Source of the DNA: Alopecurus myosuroides | Lineage: Eukaryota; Streptophyta; Magnoliopsida; Poales; Poaceae | NCBI GenBank assembly: GCA_028641055.1 | Contig: CM054060.1 | Span: 243,192,833 to 243,256,832 of the forward strand | Length of the DNA: 64,000 nucleotides | Direction: 5' to 3' | Shown: positions 1-10,303 of the stretch, piece by piece | Layout: each line of letters starts with the position of its first letter | Numbering within the stretch: the first letter of the stretch is position 1 | Notes under the pieces: generated by a model | Database searches by the model: none | What the model saw: only the letters and a program-made list of their open reading frames with translations | Told to the model about the DNA's origin: nothing | Position numbers and translations under genes: made by a program

Positions 1-1424
1 ATACTTATCTTAGGTGAAGTATTCATAACCAGGCTTATATTGTAGAGCTTAACATGTTTAATTATAACAATCCTTTTATAGTGATTCATAGCTTTTAAAG
101 TAATATTCATTCAGATAATAAAGCATGTGCTAAACAAAGAAATATAGAAAACATGATTGAATAAATCAACATATAGATGGTGAGATCACAACAACTCAAA
201 TGCTTGCTGGAGACAGAAAGGAATGGGTTTACTGACTCAACATAAAAGTAAAGGATAGGCCCTTCGTAGAGGGAAGCATGGATCACGCATGTGCTAGACC
301 TTTTTGTTTTAAATGAATAAGAGGTAATGAAAATAAAGTTTGAGAGTGGTGTATGTCTATGTCAACGAATGGCAACAAAAAACTTATCATATCCTATATC
401 AAGCAAGGTTGTCGGTCTTTTCAGAGCGGTTTCCATTGATACTTTTTCTCTTTTCCACATCATTGGCACTTCCCCCCACCTTTGCTTACACAAACCATCG
501 CTAACTGAATCCTCGGGTGCCGACCAATCAATCATCAATCCATGGGGAAGTGCCTTTCATCCATTATATTTATTTTTTTATGATATTTGGTACCAGCTCT
601 ATGCAATATTAAGACTAGCACAGATTTCATACTCGTCTGGGTGAAAGTGGGGAAGAACCTTGCTTGACATAAGACATAATAAATTTAACACTACTTTCTC
701 ATGAGCTAAAACAGGAGCACAAAACAGGTTTAATAGTTTTGAAGGTTTTAAAGGTAGCACACGAACAATTTACTTGTAGTGGCGGTGAAATACCACGTAT
801 AGGACGGTATGGTGGACACAAATGGTAGGTTTTTTGGTTCAGGGTTAGATGCACGAGTAGAGCTCATACTCAGTACAGGGCTTTTGGCTAGCAAGTCTGG
901 GTAGCAAGCATAAGAGTTGAGGGAAAACAAACAAATATACATATGATAAAACCAATCATGCAATCTTCATTGAAAGCACAAACGATCTTAACTTGTGAAT
1001 ACTAAGTTTATGAGCTAATAGGCAAATTCCTCTTTCTTATACTAGCATCTCAAAATATTATTTCTACTGACCCAAGCTAAGTTTGCCAAAACCAACTAGA
1101 TTAACTTGATGATCTGCAGAGTGACACCAAATACTAACAACAAGCTCAACCATATGACAGAAATTCAAAACGAAAATAAGGTGTGCAGAAAGTAAATGAT
1201 GAAACTTCTCATTAATATTTCAAACCGGCAACTCACACCAAGGGATACAACGATAACCAACTAAGGAGAGATACTTCTATACTGCAAACCATCCTATATG
1301 ATAACTTCTCTCCTCATGTTATGACTCTACTGAAAAAGTAAAAGGATGAAAGATAGTGATGTGATACCGCGGCACTCCCCCCAAGCTTGGAACAAGCCGA
1401 GGGGATGCCAAAACCAATGACGAA
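1..1424 (-). other. Element A 3' non-coding region
   Basis: AT-rich, with no credible coding frame; the small ORFs at 327-644 and 748-963 have no recognisable content. Blocks such as the one near 250-300 recur near 55280-55330 in element C and, inverted, near 16440-16510 in B and 50340-50400 in D. This therefore looks like the conserved 3' untranslated region of these elements. The AAGCTTGGGG-type motif, on the minus strand, sits near 1380-1392, just after the third ORF. Confidence 0.6.
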
Positions 1425-1952
1425 TTATTTCTTCGGTGGTGATGACGAATCCTTAATGAGCTTTTCAACCAGTTCCTTCAATTCTTCAATCAGGTAGGTG
1501 AGATTACGGATCATCTCCATATTGTTCTCAGCACGGTTCATGAGCATGTCGGCCTTCGTATCCCCGCTTTTGGAGTTACTTCCCCACTCCACTGTCTTTC
1601 CTGCGTAGTTAGAACCATTGATATCCCACATAGAGGGCAAATCCCTAAGGGGCACCTTTTTGTACTGATAGTCATGGATTAATGTGTGGAAGTGGTTCTT
1701 GATGCCCGAAGCAGGTGTCCTCGAAGCTAAGGAGTGACGTGGAACCTTCCCTCCGGTGCTCATCCGCGCGCCTCTCTTGAGATTCAAGGGATTAGCCACC
1801 ACTCTAATGCTTGCGACGGTAGCGCGAGGGTACGCACTCGGAGTTCCTTCCACTACTTCTTCAGCTTCACTCTTCATCTCCACCTCCGGCTTAGGATCTT
1901 GTGGCTCATCTTCTTTAAGCTCCTTTCCCCTGTCGTTGTTGTCGGAGACCAT
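1425..1952 (-). CDS. Element A third ORF, unknown function
   Basis: A 175-residue open frame from the ATG at 1952; the frame stays open further upstream but without a better start. The protein is charged and Pro/Glu-rich near the N-terminus and ends in a leucine/isoleucine-spaced helix likely to form a coiled coil, followed by SSSPPKK. The C-terminal part is homologous to a remnant at 48995-49153 in element D, which ends in the same Pro-Lys tail. It lies downstream of integrase, where Athila-like elements often carry an extra 'env-like' gene, but no signal peptide or membrane segment is visible. Function is unknown. A promoter-like block lies just upstream (2030-2230). A host gene is unlikely given the repeat context. 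Confidence 0.6.
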   Translation of the reverse strand: MVSDNNDRGKELKEDEPQDPKPEVEMKSEAEEVVEGTPSAYPRATVASIRVVANPLNLKRGARMSTGGKVPRHSLASRTPASGIKNHFHTLIHDYQYKKVPLRDLPSMWDINGSNYAGKTVEWGSNSKSGDTKADMLMNRAENNMEMIRNLTYLIEELKELVEKLIKDSSSPPKK

Positions 1953-2029
1953 GGTGCTTCTAAAATTGAGTGCACTTCTTGACAGAAAACAGCTCGAAAC
2001 AAAAAACACGACGAGAAAATGATATATGG

Positions 2030-2230
2030 ACCTCGGGGGGTCCGGGGGATTATATAGCAAAAAGTTTCATAACGAAAGGAAAGTACTGGGTGAAAACAGG
2101 TCGGGTACGGACTCTGAGGCGTCCTTACCATAGCCAGGGTGGGCCCGCGCCTGGGCATGGTGAGGATCCTCCGGGCTCTGTCTCCGCCTTGTTTCCGGCT
2201 CATAATTTTTTCATATTTTCCAAAAACAGT
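2030..2230 (-). promoter_or_regulatory. Possible internal promoter upstream of the element A third ORF
   Basis: On the minus strand a TATA-like TATATAAT (2049-2056) lies about 95 bases upstream of the ATG at 1952. It is preceded by a GC-rich block near 2139-2175 that resembles the U3 part of A's own LTR near 8520-8550 (shared CCTGGGCATGGTGAGGA). Between TATA and ATG the DNA looks like a leader, without upstream ATGs that I noticed. Promoter function is inferred. Confidence 0.4.
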
Positions 2231-2283
2231 AAAAATAAAAGTTGGAAGATGTTTCGTGAACGTTTTCTTACCAAAACTGATAC

Positions 2284-3515
2284 CTATTCGAAAACTGACT
2301 CTACAGTTTCTGAAATATGCTTCTTAATAAATCCCTCCAAGATCATGTCTCGAATACAATCAACTTTTTCATTATAAGGATCTCCAGAAATATAATGCTT
2401 GAGTCTTTGGCCATTCACCACTGGTGAAGTGTTGTCTTCAAGGGAAACAATTTTAATTGCCCCCGAACGATATACCTCTTCGATAACAAAAGGTCCTTCC
2501 CATCTTGAGAGTATTTTTCCTGCAAAAAATCTGAGACGAGACCTATACAATAGCACTTTCTCACCAACATGAAAATCTCTTTTAATAATTCTCTTATCGT
2601 TCCACCTTTTAACTTTCTCTTTAAAGAGCTTAGCAATTTCATATGCTTCACTCCTCCATTCATCTAAAGAACTTAAGTCAAGCAACCTTTTCGCACCAGC
2701 AAGTTTAAAATATCTATTTAGGTATCTCACTGCCCAATAAGCTTTGTGTTCTAATTCTAGGGGCAAGTGACAAGCTTTTCCATAAACCATTTTATAAGGA
2801 GACATGCCCATGGGATTTTTATAAGCAGTTCTATAAGCCCACAGAGCATCATTTAATTTACTAGCCCAATTTTTTCTAGATTTGTTAACAGTCTTTTGCA
2901 AGATAGATTTGATTTCTCTATTTGATAATTCTACTTGCCCACTAGTTTGAGGATAATAGGGTGAGGCAATTCTATGATTAACATCATATTTAGCAAGAGT
3001 CTTTCTAAAACCACCATGAATAAAATGAGAACCCCCATCAGTCATAAGATATTTAGGCACACCAAACCTAGGAAAATAATGTCTTTAAGCATTTTTAATG
3101 AGGTTTCACCAACAGCACTTTTAGTAGGTATAGCTTCTACCCATTTAGTAACATAATCAACAACAACAAGAATATGAGTGTAGCCTTGTGAAGGAGGGAA
3201 AGGACCAATAAAGTCAAAACCCCAACAATCAAACGGTTCAATAACAAGAGAATAATTCATAAGCATTTCATTACGTCTAGAAATATTTTCAACCCTTTGA
3301 CGTTGATCACGAGATAAAATAAACTTTCTAGCATCTTTAAAGAGAGTAGGCCAATAAAAACCTGATTTCAGAACCTTATGTGCAGTTCTATCTCCAGCGT
3401 GATGTCCTCCATAAGCACTATTATGACATTTTATCAATATCTCTCGTTGTTCATTTTCAGGAACACATCTTCGCATAATACCATCAAACACCTTGTTTAT
3501 ATAAGTGTCAGTCAT
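2284..3515 (-). pseudogene. Element A integrase, broken
   Basis: Two overlapping frames (3515-3042 and 3060-2284) together cover an integrase that would insert element cDNA into the genome. The first holds the zinc-finger region and the start of the catalytic core (D in GFDFIGPFP). The second holds the other catalytic residues (D in LMTDGGSHF, E in GQVELSNREIK) and a C-terminal DNA-binding part. The frames meet at a frameshift near 3042-3060. In the H2C2 finger both positions expected to be cysteine are arginine (SRDQRQR). With the frameshift this makes a functional product very unlikely. Confidence 0.9.
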
Positions 3516-3558
3516 CCCAAAAATAATGCCTCAAATCATAGAAGAATTTTCTTCTTTG

Positions 3559-4036
3559 CTAAGCTGTAAAGGTAGGAGGCAAATACTTGGAAACAATAAA
3601 GTTAGCATAATCAGCATACCATGGACTCTCTTGGGAGCTCACTTTTATTGCAGCCAAATGTTCATTAGTAAAACTATCATTAACAGGAATAGGACCATCA
3701 GAGATATTTTCTAATCTAGACAAATTATCAGCAAAAGGATTTTCAGCACCCTTCCTATCCACAATATGTAAATTAAACTCTTGTAAGAGAAGCACCCATC
3801 TTTTCCATAAGGTACTTAATAGAAGCATGATCAGTATGAATAGTAACTTTAGAATCAACAATATACTGCCTAAATTTATCACAAGCAAAAACTACAACTA
3901 GGAACTCTTTCTCAGTGGTAGCATAATTCTTTTGAGCAGCATCAAGAGTTTTACTAGCATAATGAATACCATTTAACTTCTTATCTACCCGTTGTCCAAG
4001 AACAGCACCTACAGCATAATCACTAGCATAACACAT
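3559..4036 (-). pseudogene. Element A RNase H domain, broken
   Basis: Overlapping minus-strand frames 4036-3773 and 3888-3559 form the RNase H that removes the RNA template during reverse transcription. The acidic residues of the Ty3-type RNase H are visible in CYASDYAVGAVLGQ, TTEKEF and IHTDHASIKY. The tether to integrase, with DNLSRLE, is in the second frame, so one frameshift lies in the 3773-3888 overlap. It sits between RT and integrase, as expected for Ty3/gypsy. Confidence 0.88.
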
Positions 4037-4086
4037 AATTTCAAACGGTAAATTCCAATCAGGGGGTTGAACAATAGGGGCAGATA

Positions 4087-5087
4087 TTAAAGCCTTCTTT
4101 CAAATTTCAAAAGCTTCTTTACAATCTTCATCAAAAACAAAAGGTACATCCTTTTGAAGAATATTAGTAAGAGGCTTTGATATTTTAGAGAAATCTTTAA
4201 TAAACCTTCTATAGAATCCAGCATGACCAAGAATACTACGAATACCTTTGACATCCCTGGGATAGGGCATTTTCTCAATGGCTTCAACTTTAGCTCTATC
4301 AACTTCAATACCTCTTTCAGAAATTTTATGTCCAAGAACAATTCCTTCATTAACCATAAAATGGCATTTCTCCCAACTAAGAACAATATTAGTCTCCTCA
4401 CATCTCTGCAAAACTTTATCAAGATTGTGCAAACAATTATCAAAATAAGTTCCATAGACGGAGAAATCGTCCATGAAGACTTCCACAATTTCTTCACAAA
4501 AACCATGAAAGATAGCAGACATGCATCTTTGAAAAGTAGTAGGAGCATTACATAAACCAAAAGGCATACGTCTATAAGCATAAGTTCCATAGACGGAGAA
4601 ATCGTCCATGAAGACTTCCACAATTTCTTCACAAAAACCATGAAAGATAGCAGACATGCATCTTTGAAAAGTAGCAGGAGCATTACATAAACCAAAAGGC
4701 ATACGTCTATAAGCATAAGTTCCGTAAGGGCAAGTTAAAGTTTTTTCTCTTGATCAAGCTTCATAACAGCAATTTGAGAGAACCCAAATAACCATCAAGA
4801 ATGCAAAAGTGAGTTTTCTTAGACAACCTTTCTAACATTTGATCAATAAAAGGCAAAGGATAATGATATTTCATAGTAACTTTGTTAACCTTCCTAAAAT
4901 CAATACACATCCTATAACCAACCACTACTCTTTGAGGAATAAGTTCATTATTTTCATTTGGCACAACAGTCATCCCTCCTTTCTTAGGGACACAATGCAC
5001 AAGACTAACCCATCTACTATCAACAATAGGATAAATAATACCAGCATCAAGGAGTTTTAATACCTCATTTCTTACCACATCCTTCAT
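4087..5087 (-). pseudogene. Element A reverse transcriptase, broken, with duplicated active-site segment
   Basis: The RT N-terminal part (5087-4761) has the conserved WVSLVHCVPKKGG and YRMCIDFRKVN blocks. After frame disruption and a stop near 4716-4790 the core continues at 4702-4100 with MPFGLCNAP and the catalytic FMDDFSVYG. This core block is present twice in tandem (see 4447-4716). The enzyme would copy element RNA into cDNA. The duplicated catalytic segment and frameshifts rule out normal function. It is a typical Ty3/gypsy RT in its motifs. Confidence 0.92.
4447..4716 (-). repeat. Exact-length tandem duplication of the RT active site (2 x 135 bp)
   Basis: Units 4447-4581 and 4582-4716 are each 135 bp and nearly identical; I see one difference. 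Each encodes 45 residues, including MPFGLCNAP and FMDDFSVYG, and the duplication keeps the reading frame. Near-identity suggests a recent event such as slippage or template switching. Confidence 0.95.
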
Positions 5088-5095
5088 CTTAGGAT

Positions 5096-7103
5096 TTAAT
5101 CGGCGTTTATGTTCACAAATGGCTTTGCATCAGGTTCAATATTAATAGCAGGCTGACATATAGGAGGAGAAATCCCCTTCAAATCATCAAGAGTATAACC
5201 AATAGCACCTCTGTGTTTCCTCAATATTCCAAATAATCTCTCCTCTTCTTTACCAGAAAGTTTAGAACTAATAATAACAGGATATATTTTCTTATCATCA
5301 ATATGAGCATATTCAAGATTCTCAAGCAATGGCTTTAAATCGAAAACAGGATCCTCCTTGGGTGGTAATGTGGTACCCAAGTCTTCCACCGGTAAATTAT
5401 ATTTCAGCATTGCTGGCTGATGTAGGAAAATCTCGTCAATTTCATTTCTTTCTTCCATAAAGACATCACTTTCGTGGTCTTCCATGTATTGCTGCAAAGG
5501 ATTGTTAGCAGCAAGAGCAATAGCAGCCAATTGTTCAACTCTATAATTCTCATTAGGTAATTCAGCTTCATAAGGTGCTTTAGCATATTTGGAGAAATTA
5601 AATTCATAAGACTCTCCATCAAACTTTGTAAGGATTTTCTCATTTTTACAATCTATAAAAGCACCACAAGTGTTTAAGAATCGTCTACCAAATATAATAG
5701 GACAAGTATCACTAGCAGAAGTGCCTAGTACTAGAAAATCAGTAGGATATTTAGTTTCACCACATAAGACCTCCACATCTCTAACAATACCAATCGGAGA
5801 AATAGTTTCCCTATTAGCAAGTTGAATCGTCACATCAATGTCTTCAAGTTCAAAAGAACCAATTTCATGCATGATTTCTTTATAAAGCTCATAAGGAATA
5901 GTACTAGAACTAGCACCAATATCACACAAACCATAATAGCAATGATCACCTATCCTAACAGATAGCACGGGAACACTAGGTTTCCTAGATTTACTAGGAT
6001 GAGAGACAATATTAGAAGCATCTTCACAAAATATAATGTGTCCCTCTTCTACATTTTCAGAAACAAGGTCTTTTACTATTTCTACTGTAGGTTCTACAGT
6101 TATTTGTTCCTCGGGTTCTACAGGTTTACTTGCACTTTTATTAACCACGCTAGCTAACATAGAATGTTCTTTTACCTTAGCAGGGAAAGGCATTTTCTCA
6201 ATATAGGGTTCAGGCACAATAGAATCAACAGTATGAACTTCTATATCTCTAGCAGGAACACAATTAAACATTTCTTTATAAGGTGCATGGTACTTATTCC
6301 ATTCCTCTTTAGGAATATCAACATAAGAAGCAAAATCCTTATATAAGTTCGCAACAACTTGAGAATCAAGACCATAAACAATACTAACATTATGAAAATC
6401 ATCGGATGACATAAAAGTTTTAATGCATTCATAATCATAATTTATACCTGACTTTCTACCTTTGTCATTCTCCCATCCTTCAGTGTTTTCTTGAATACGG
6501 TCAAGAAGATCCCATTTAGCTTCATCCTTCATACGTGTAAATGATCCAGAACAAGAAGCATGCAATAAATCCTTATCATGAAGAGAAAACCTTGCATAGA
6601 AATTATTAATAACAATATTACTGGGGAGCGCACGAATGGGAATTTGAGCATTAGTAACTTCAATCTCCCCCATGCTTCGACAATACTCTCTCCGTCATGA
6701 GGCCAAAAATTATATATATAATTCCGATCTCTATGAATTTCATTGGGAGGATAGAATTTAGAATAAAAGAGAGGCACAATTTCCTCTCATCCAATAGTTT
6801 GGCTATTTTTCGCAGTTTGAACCATTCAGCGGCTCGTCCTGTCAATGATATAGAGAAAAAATTCCTCTTCACTTGGCCCATTGTAATACCTACACACTTG
6901 AACAACTCGCATAATTCAGGTAAAAAGAGCAAATGATCACCAGGATGGACAGTTCCATCGCCTGAATAGCAGTTATTCATAACATGTTTAACAATCCTTA
7001 TAGGTATTTTATAAGGATCCAAATCATGAGGCGGTGGGTCACTTACTACCCTAGTTGTGGCAGCCGTGCCCGCAAATAAGGACTCAAAAGGAGATCCAAA
7101 CAT
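5096..7103 (-). pseudogene. Element A gag-protease, broken
   Basis: Gag starts at the ATG at 7103 and runs with the capsid-like block LTGRAAEWFKL. It is then interrupted by frameshifts around 6660-6780 before a long open frame (6673-5096, 525 residues). That frame contains the rest of gag and an aspartic protease with the active-site motif CDIGASSSTIP and the downstream IIFGRRFLNT flap/hydrophobic block. The C-terminal part leads toward RT, with KHRGAIGYTLDDLKGI, the usual start of a Ty3 RT. The homologous gag of element D lies at 46884-47990. No zinc knuckle is visible. Confidence 0.9.
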
Positions 7104-7189
7104 AGTGTAATAAAGCAGTAGACAGTAATAAAAACAGCACTTACAGCACAAGCTTCCTTTATCAATTCCACTTCCCAATAGCGCTTAGC

Positions 7190-7207
7190 TCCCCGGCAAC
7201 GGCGCCA
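7190..7207 (-). promoter_or_regulatory. Second, perfect tRNA-Asp primer-binding site of element A
   Basis: On the minus strand the sequence is TGGCGCCGTTGCCGGGGA, an 18/18 complement of the 3' end of plant tRNA-Asp(GUC). It is not next to the LTR but about 85 bases internal to another, diverged copy. Confidence 0.8.
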
Positions 7208-7274
7208 GAAAATTCTTTGCTACGCCTTCATGGTGCCTTGACGGGGAGACTTCTTGATGATGATGAATTTTAAG

Positions 7275-7292
7275 TCTTCGGCAATGGCGCCA
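7275..7292 (-). promoter_or_regulatory. LTR-proximal tRNA-Asp primer-binding site of element A (diverged)
   Basis: On the minus strand it reads TGGCGCCATTGCCGAAGA, three mismatches from tRNA-Asp. It lies 11 bases from the LTR end at 7304, where a primer site is expected. Element D has a similar variant. Confidence 0.75.
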
Positions 7293-7303
7293 GAAAATAG
7301 TCT

Positions 7304-8823
7304 TGATGACCCACAAGTATAGGGGGTGTATCGTAGTACTTTTGATAAATAAGAGTGTTGAACCCAACGAGGAGCAGAAGGTGTTGACAAGCAGTTTCGA
7401 TGAAGGAATAATTGTAAATACTGAAAGATAAATTTGTAGGGGTTTTTGATATTGCAGATAAACAAAGTGCAAGTAAATAAAATGCAGTAATAATAATTGC
7501 AGCAAGTGGCCCAATCCTTTCTTCAGCAAAGGACAAGACGGTGGGTTTACTTATGATTAACAAACGTTCTCGAGGACACACGGGAGGTTTCTGTCAAGTG
7601 ATTTTGTTTCATGCTGCCGAATAATCTTTAGTGTTTTGATAAATGTTGTGTGGGTGAACCTATTCTAATGTATCGTCCCATCCAAGACTAATACATACTT
7701 GTGATTATACCCCTTGCAAGCATCCGCAACTACAAGAAAGTAATTAAGAAATAAATCTAACCACAGCTTTAAACTCCCGGATCCTACGCTCCCTCGTGCA
7801 ATGGTTTCCTAACGGGGGTTTAGGTTTCTGTCATTCTGGCAACCCCACAATTAGTAGCCAAATACATGATGCATTCCCCTAGGCCCATAAATGGTGAAGT
7901 ATCATGTAGTCGACATTCACATGACACCACTAGAAGAATAACACCACAACTTAAATATCAAACCATTAAATATTACTCAACATCACTTCACTACTAACAA
8001 CTTGACTTCTCCCATGTCCTCAAGAACAACACGAACTACTCACAAAACATCATATGGATCATGATCAGAGGTGATATAATGGTGATTAACAATCTGGACA
8101 TAAACCTAATCCAATTGTTTCACTCAATAGCATCGACTACAAGTAGTAATCAACACCGGGAAAGTTTCCCCTATGAAATAGACAAGATGCAACCCTAGAT
8201 GTTACAATGGAACGGAGTGGAGCTGAGGGTGATGATAGTGGAGATGATGATGATGCTGAAGACGATGATGATCCCGATGAAGTCCAGCTGGATGATGGTG
8301 ACGATCGCGATGATTTCCCCCCTCCGGGAAGGAATTTCCCCGGCAGATTTCTCCCTGCTAGAGAGCTTTTCTCTCTCTATTATTTTCCGTCCTGCAGAGG
8401 CGTCGAAAAGACTCCTCGATGATTCTCTGTGTCTTAGGGTTCCCTGGGGATGAAGTACGTTGAAGGGGAAAGCCAGAGGTGGGCCAGGGCCTCCTCACCA
8501 CCCCGAGGCGCGGCTAGATGTGGGCCCGCTCCTGGGCATGGTGAGGACCCTTGGTGGCCCTCCTCTGGATCCCCTTTTGGCTTCCTCCGTCTTCGGGTGA
8601 AATAGGAACTTTCTGATGATTTCCGGGGTGCTCTGATCTTCGCGAATATGGTATCCTGGCGCTCCGTTTTCCAGCAGAATTCTGACTCTGGGGTTCAACT
8701 CTCCAATTATTGGAAAACATGCAAAATAGGTGAAATAACATAAGTATCATGCTCCAATATGAAATATATCAATGAATAACTGCAAATTATGATATAAAAT
8801 AGTGATGCAAAATGGACGTATCA
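7304..8823 (-). repeat. Element A 5' LTR
   Basis: On the minus strand it begins TGATACGTCC (ending at 8823) and ends ...GGGTCATCA at 7304, about 1520 bp. It is homologous to the LTRs of D (30225 and 50902). It contains a GAT/GAC-rich low-complexity patch near 8225-8310 and a GC-rich U3-like block near 8460-8600. The ORFs in it are incidental. Confidence 0.85.
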
Positions 8824-10216
8824 ATACGTTCAAAACGTATCTCTTTTTTCGAACACTTTTCTTATTGTTTTCTTCTAAACTTGTAAGTTTTGGATACCAC
8901 TAAAACGGACTAACGCTGTTCTCAGCAGAATTACCTTGGTGTCTTGTTTTTGTGCAGAAAAATCAACTTTCAGGAAATTGCCCAGAAAAGATCCCATTGA
9001 GCTTAAAACACCACAAGACCACGGGAGCCAAAAGGAGTCCCGGAGGGGGGCCAGGAGGGGGCCACACCACCCCTTGATGCCCCCCTTGGTCGCGCCTCCT
9101 ATAGGTGTGGGCCACCTAGGCACCCCCTCGGGCTCCCCTTTCGACTACTTATGCCCCGTAACCTAAAAAACGGAGGGGGGTCGTCATATTCCACAGAAAC
9201 ACGACAGAGAGCCGCCACCACCTTGAAACTCGATTCGGGGATCAGAAGTCCCTGTTCTGGCGTCCTGCCGGGACGGGGATTAAAAGGAGATCATCGCCAT
9301 CGACACCGCCACCTCTTCTCCATCAACCATCCATGATTCCCCCGTCCATGTGTGAGTAAACACCGTTGTAGGCTGAGAGGTATGGAAGGGATAGGACGAG
9401 ATCGATCATGTAATAATGCCAGATTGTTAGGGCATAGTGCCTAGTATCCATTTTTAGTGTTTTCTACCGTTGTTGCAACTTGTTATGCTTAATGCTTGTC
9501 ACTAGGGCCCAAGTGCCATGATCTCAGATCTGAACATGTTATTGTTTCATGAGTATAATTATGTTTCTTGATCATATCTGCAAGTTGTTTACACATGTCA
9601 TTGTCCGGAACCCGATGCCCCAAAGTGACAGAAATTGGGACAACCGGAGGGGATGGTTGTGATGTGAGGATCACGTGTGTTCACGCAATGTTAATGCTTT
9701 GCTCCGGTGCTTTATTAAAAGGAGTGCCTTAATTACCAGTAGTTTCCCTAGAGGCCCCGCTGCCACGGGCTGGTAGGACAAAAGATGATGTGCAAGTTTC
9801 TCATTGCAAGCACGTATGACTATATTGGAACACATACATATGGTTTGCATAGAAGTTGGATGTTTTATTATTATTATCTGCAATGCCCATGTTTAGATTA
9901 TTACATGGCCTATGTTATCCATGCAACGCCCGTTCATCCATTCCCTCTATGCCTACGGTACTTCCCATCCTGTTGTTTTCCGCGATTGCTACTGTTGTTA
10001 CTATTTTACTACTGCTATTATTTATTTCTACTACTGCTATAAAACTGTTACCACTGATAAATTGTTGCGAGCATGTCTACTTTCAGGTGGAAATCAATTG
10101 ACAACTCAGTTGTTAAGGCTAATAAATATTCTTTGGCTCCCCTTGTGTTGAATCAATAAATTTGCGTTTTACTTCCCTCGAAGACTGTTGCGATCCCCTC
10201 TACTTATGGGTGATCA
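8824..10216 (+). repeat. Element B 5' LTR
   Basis: About 1393 bp, homologous along its length to 16972-18377. It starts ATACGTTCAAAACG where the partner starts TGATACGTCCAAAACG, and ends ...GGGTGATCA. A GC-rich block and a run of CT-rich, TTATTACTGC-type low complexity (9960-10060) give spurious leucine-rich ORFs. Confidence 0.88.
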
Positions 10217-10226
10217 AGACTATTTT

Positions 10227-10244
10227 TGGCGCCGTTGCCAGGGA
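10227..10244 (+). promoter_or_regulatory. Element B primer-binding site (tRNA-Asp)
   Basis: TGGCGCCGTTGCCAGGGA, one mismatch from the tRNA-Asp complement, 10 bases after the LTR end. Confidence 0.88.
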
Positions 10245-10303
10245 GCATAGCTTTATTTATTTTCTCACTTGAACATGATATTGTTTGCTGCAAGCCATTC
10301 ATT

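Larger units (their letters stand above)
1..8823 (-). mobile_element. Element A: Ty3/gypsy LTR retrotransposon, Athila-like, cut by the window edge
   Basis: Read on the minus strand the order is LTR (8823-7304), primer-binding site, gag, aspartic protease, reverse transcriptase, RNase H, integrase, a small third ORF, then non-coding DNA to the window edge. The 3' LTR is not in the window. Protease before RT-RNase H-integrase is the Ty3/gypsy order, and a tRNA-Asp primer site is typical of the Athila-like group. Every pol segment carries frameshifts or stops, so this copy is dead. Its LTR and gag are closely related to those of element D. A is the only element here that keeps a full enzyme set. 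Confidence 0.93.

Noticed and set aside
8207..8422. Asp-rich ORF (GDDDDAEDDDDPDE) as a small acidic protein
   Set aside because: Encoded by GATGATGAT-type low complexity inside the LTR of A; the matching LTR regions of D do not keep the frame.
9785..10151. Three overlapping Leu/Tyr/Cys-rich ORFs; similar ones at 17945-18262 and 62444-62722
   Set aside because: Low-complexity TTATTACTGC-type DNA within the LTRs of B and J; the translation is an artefact.
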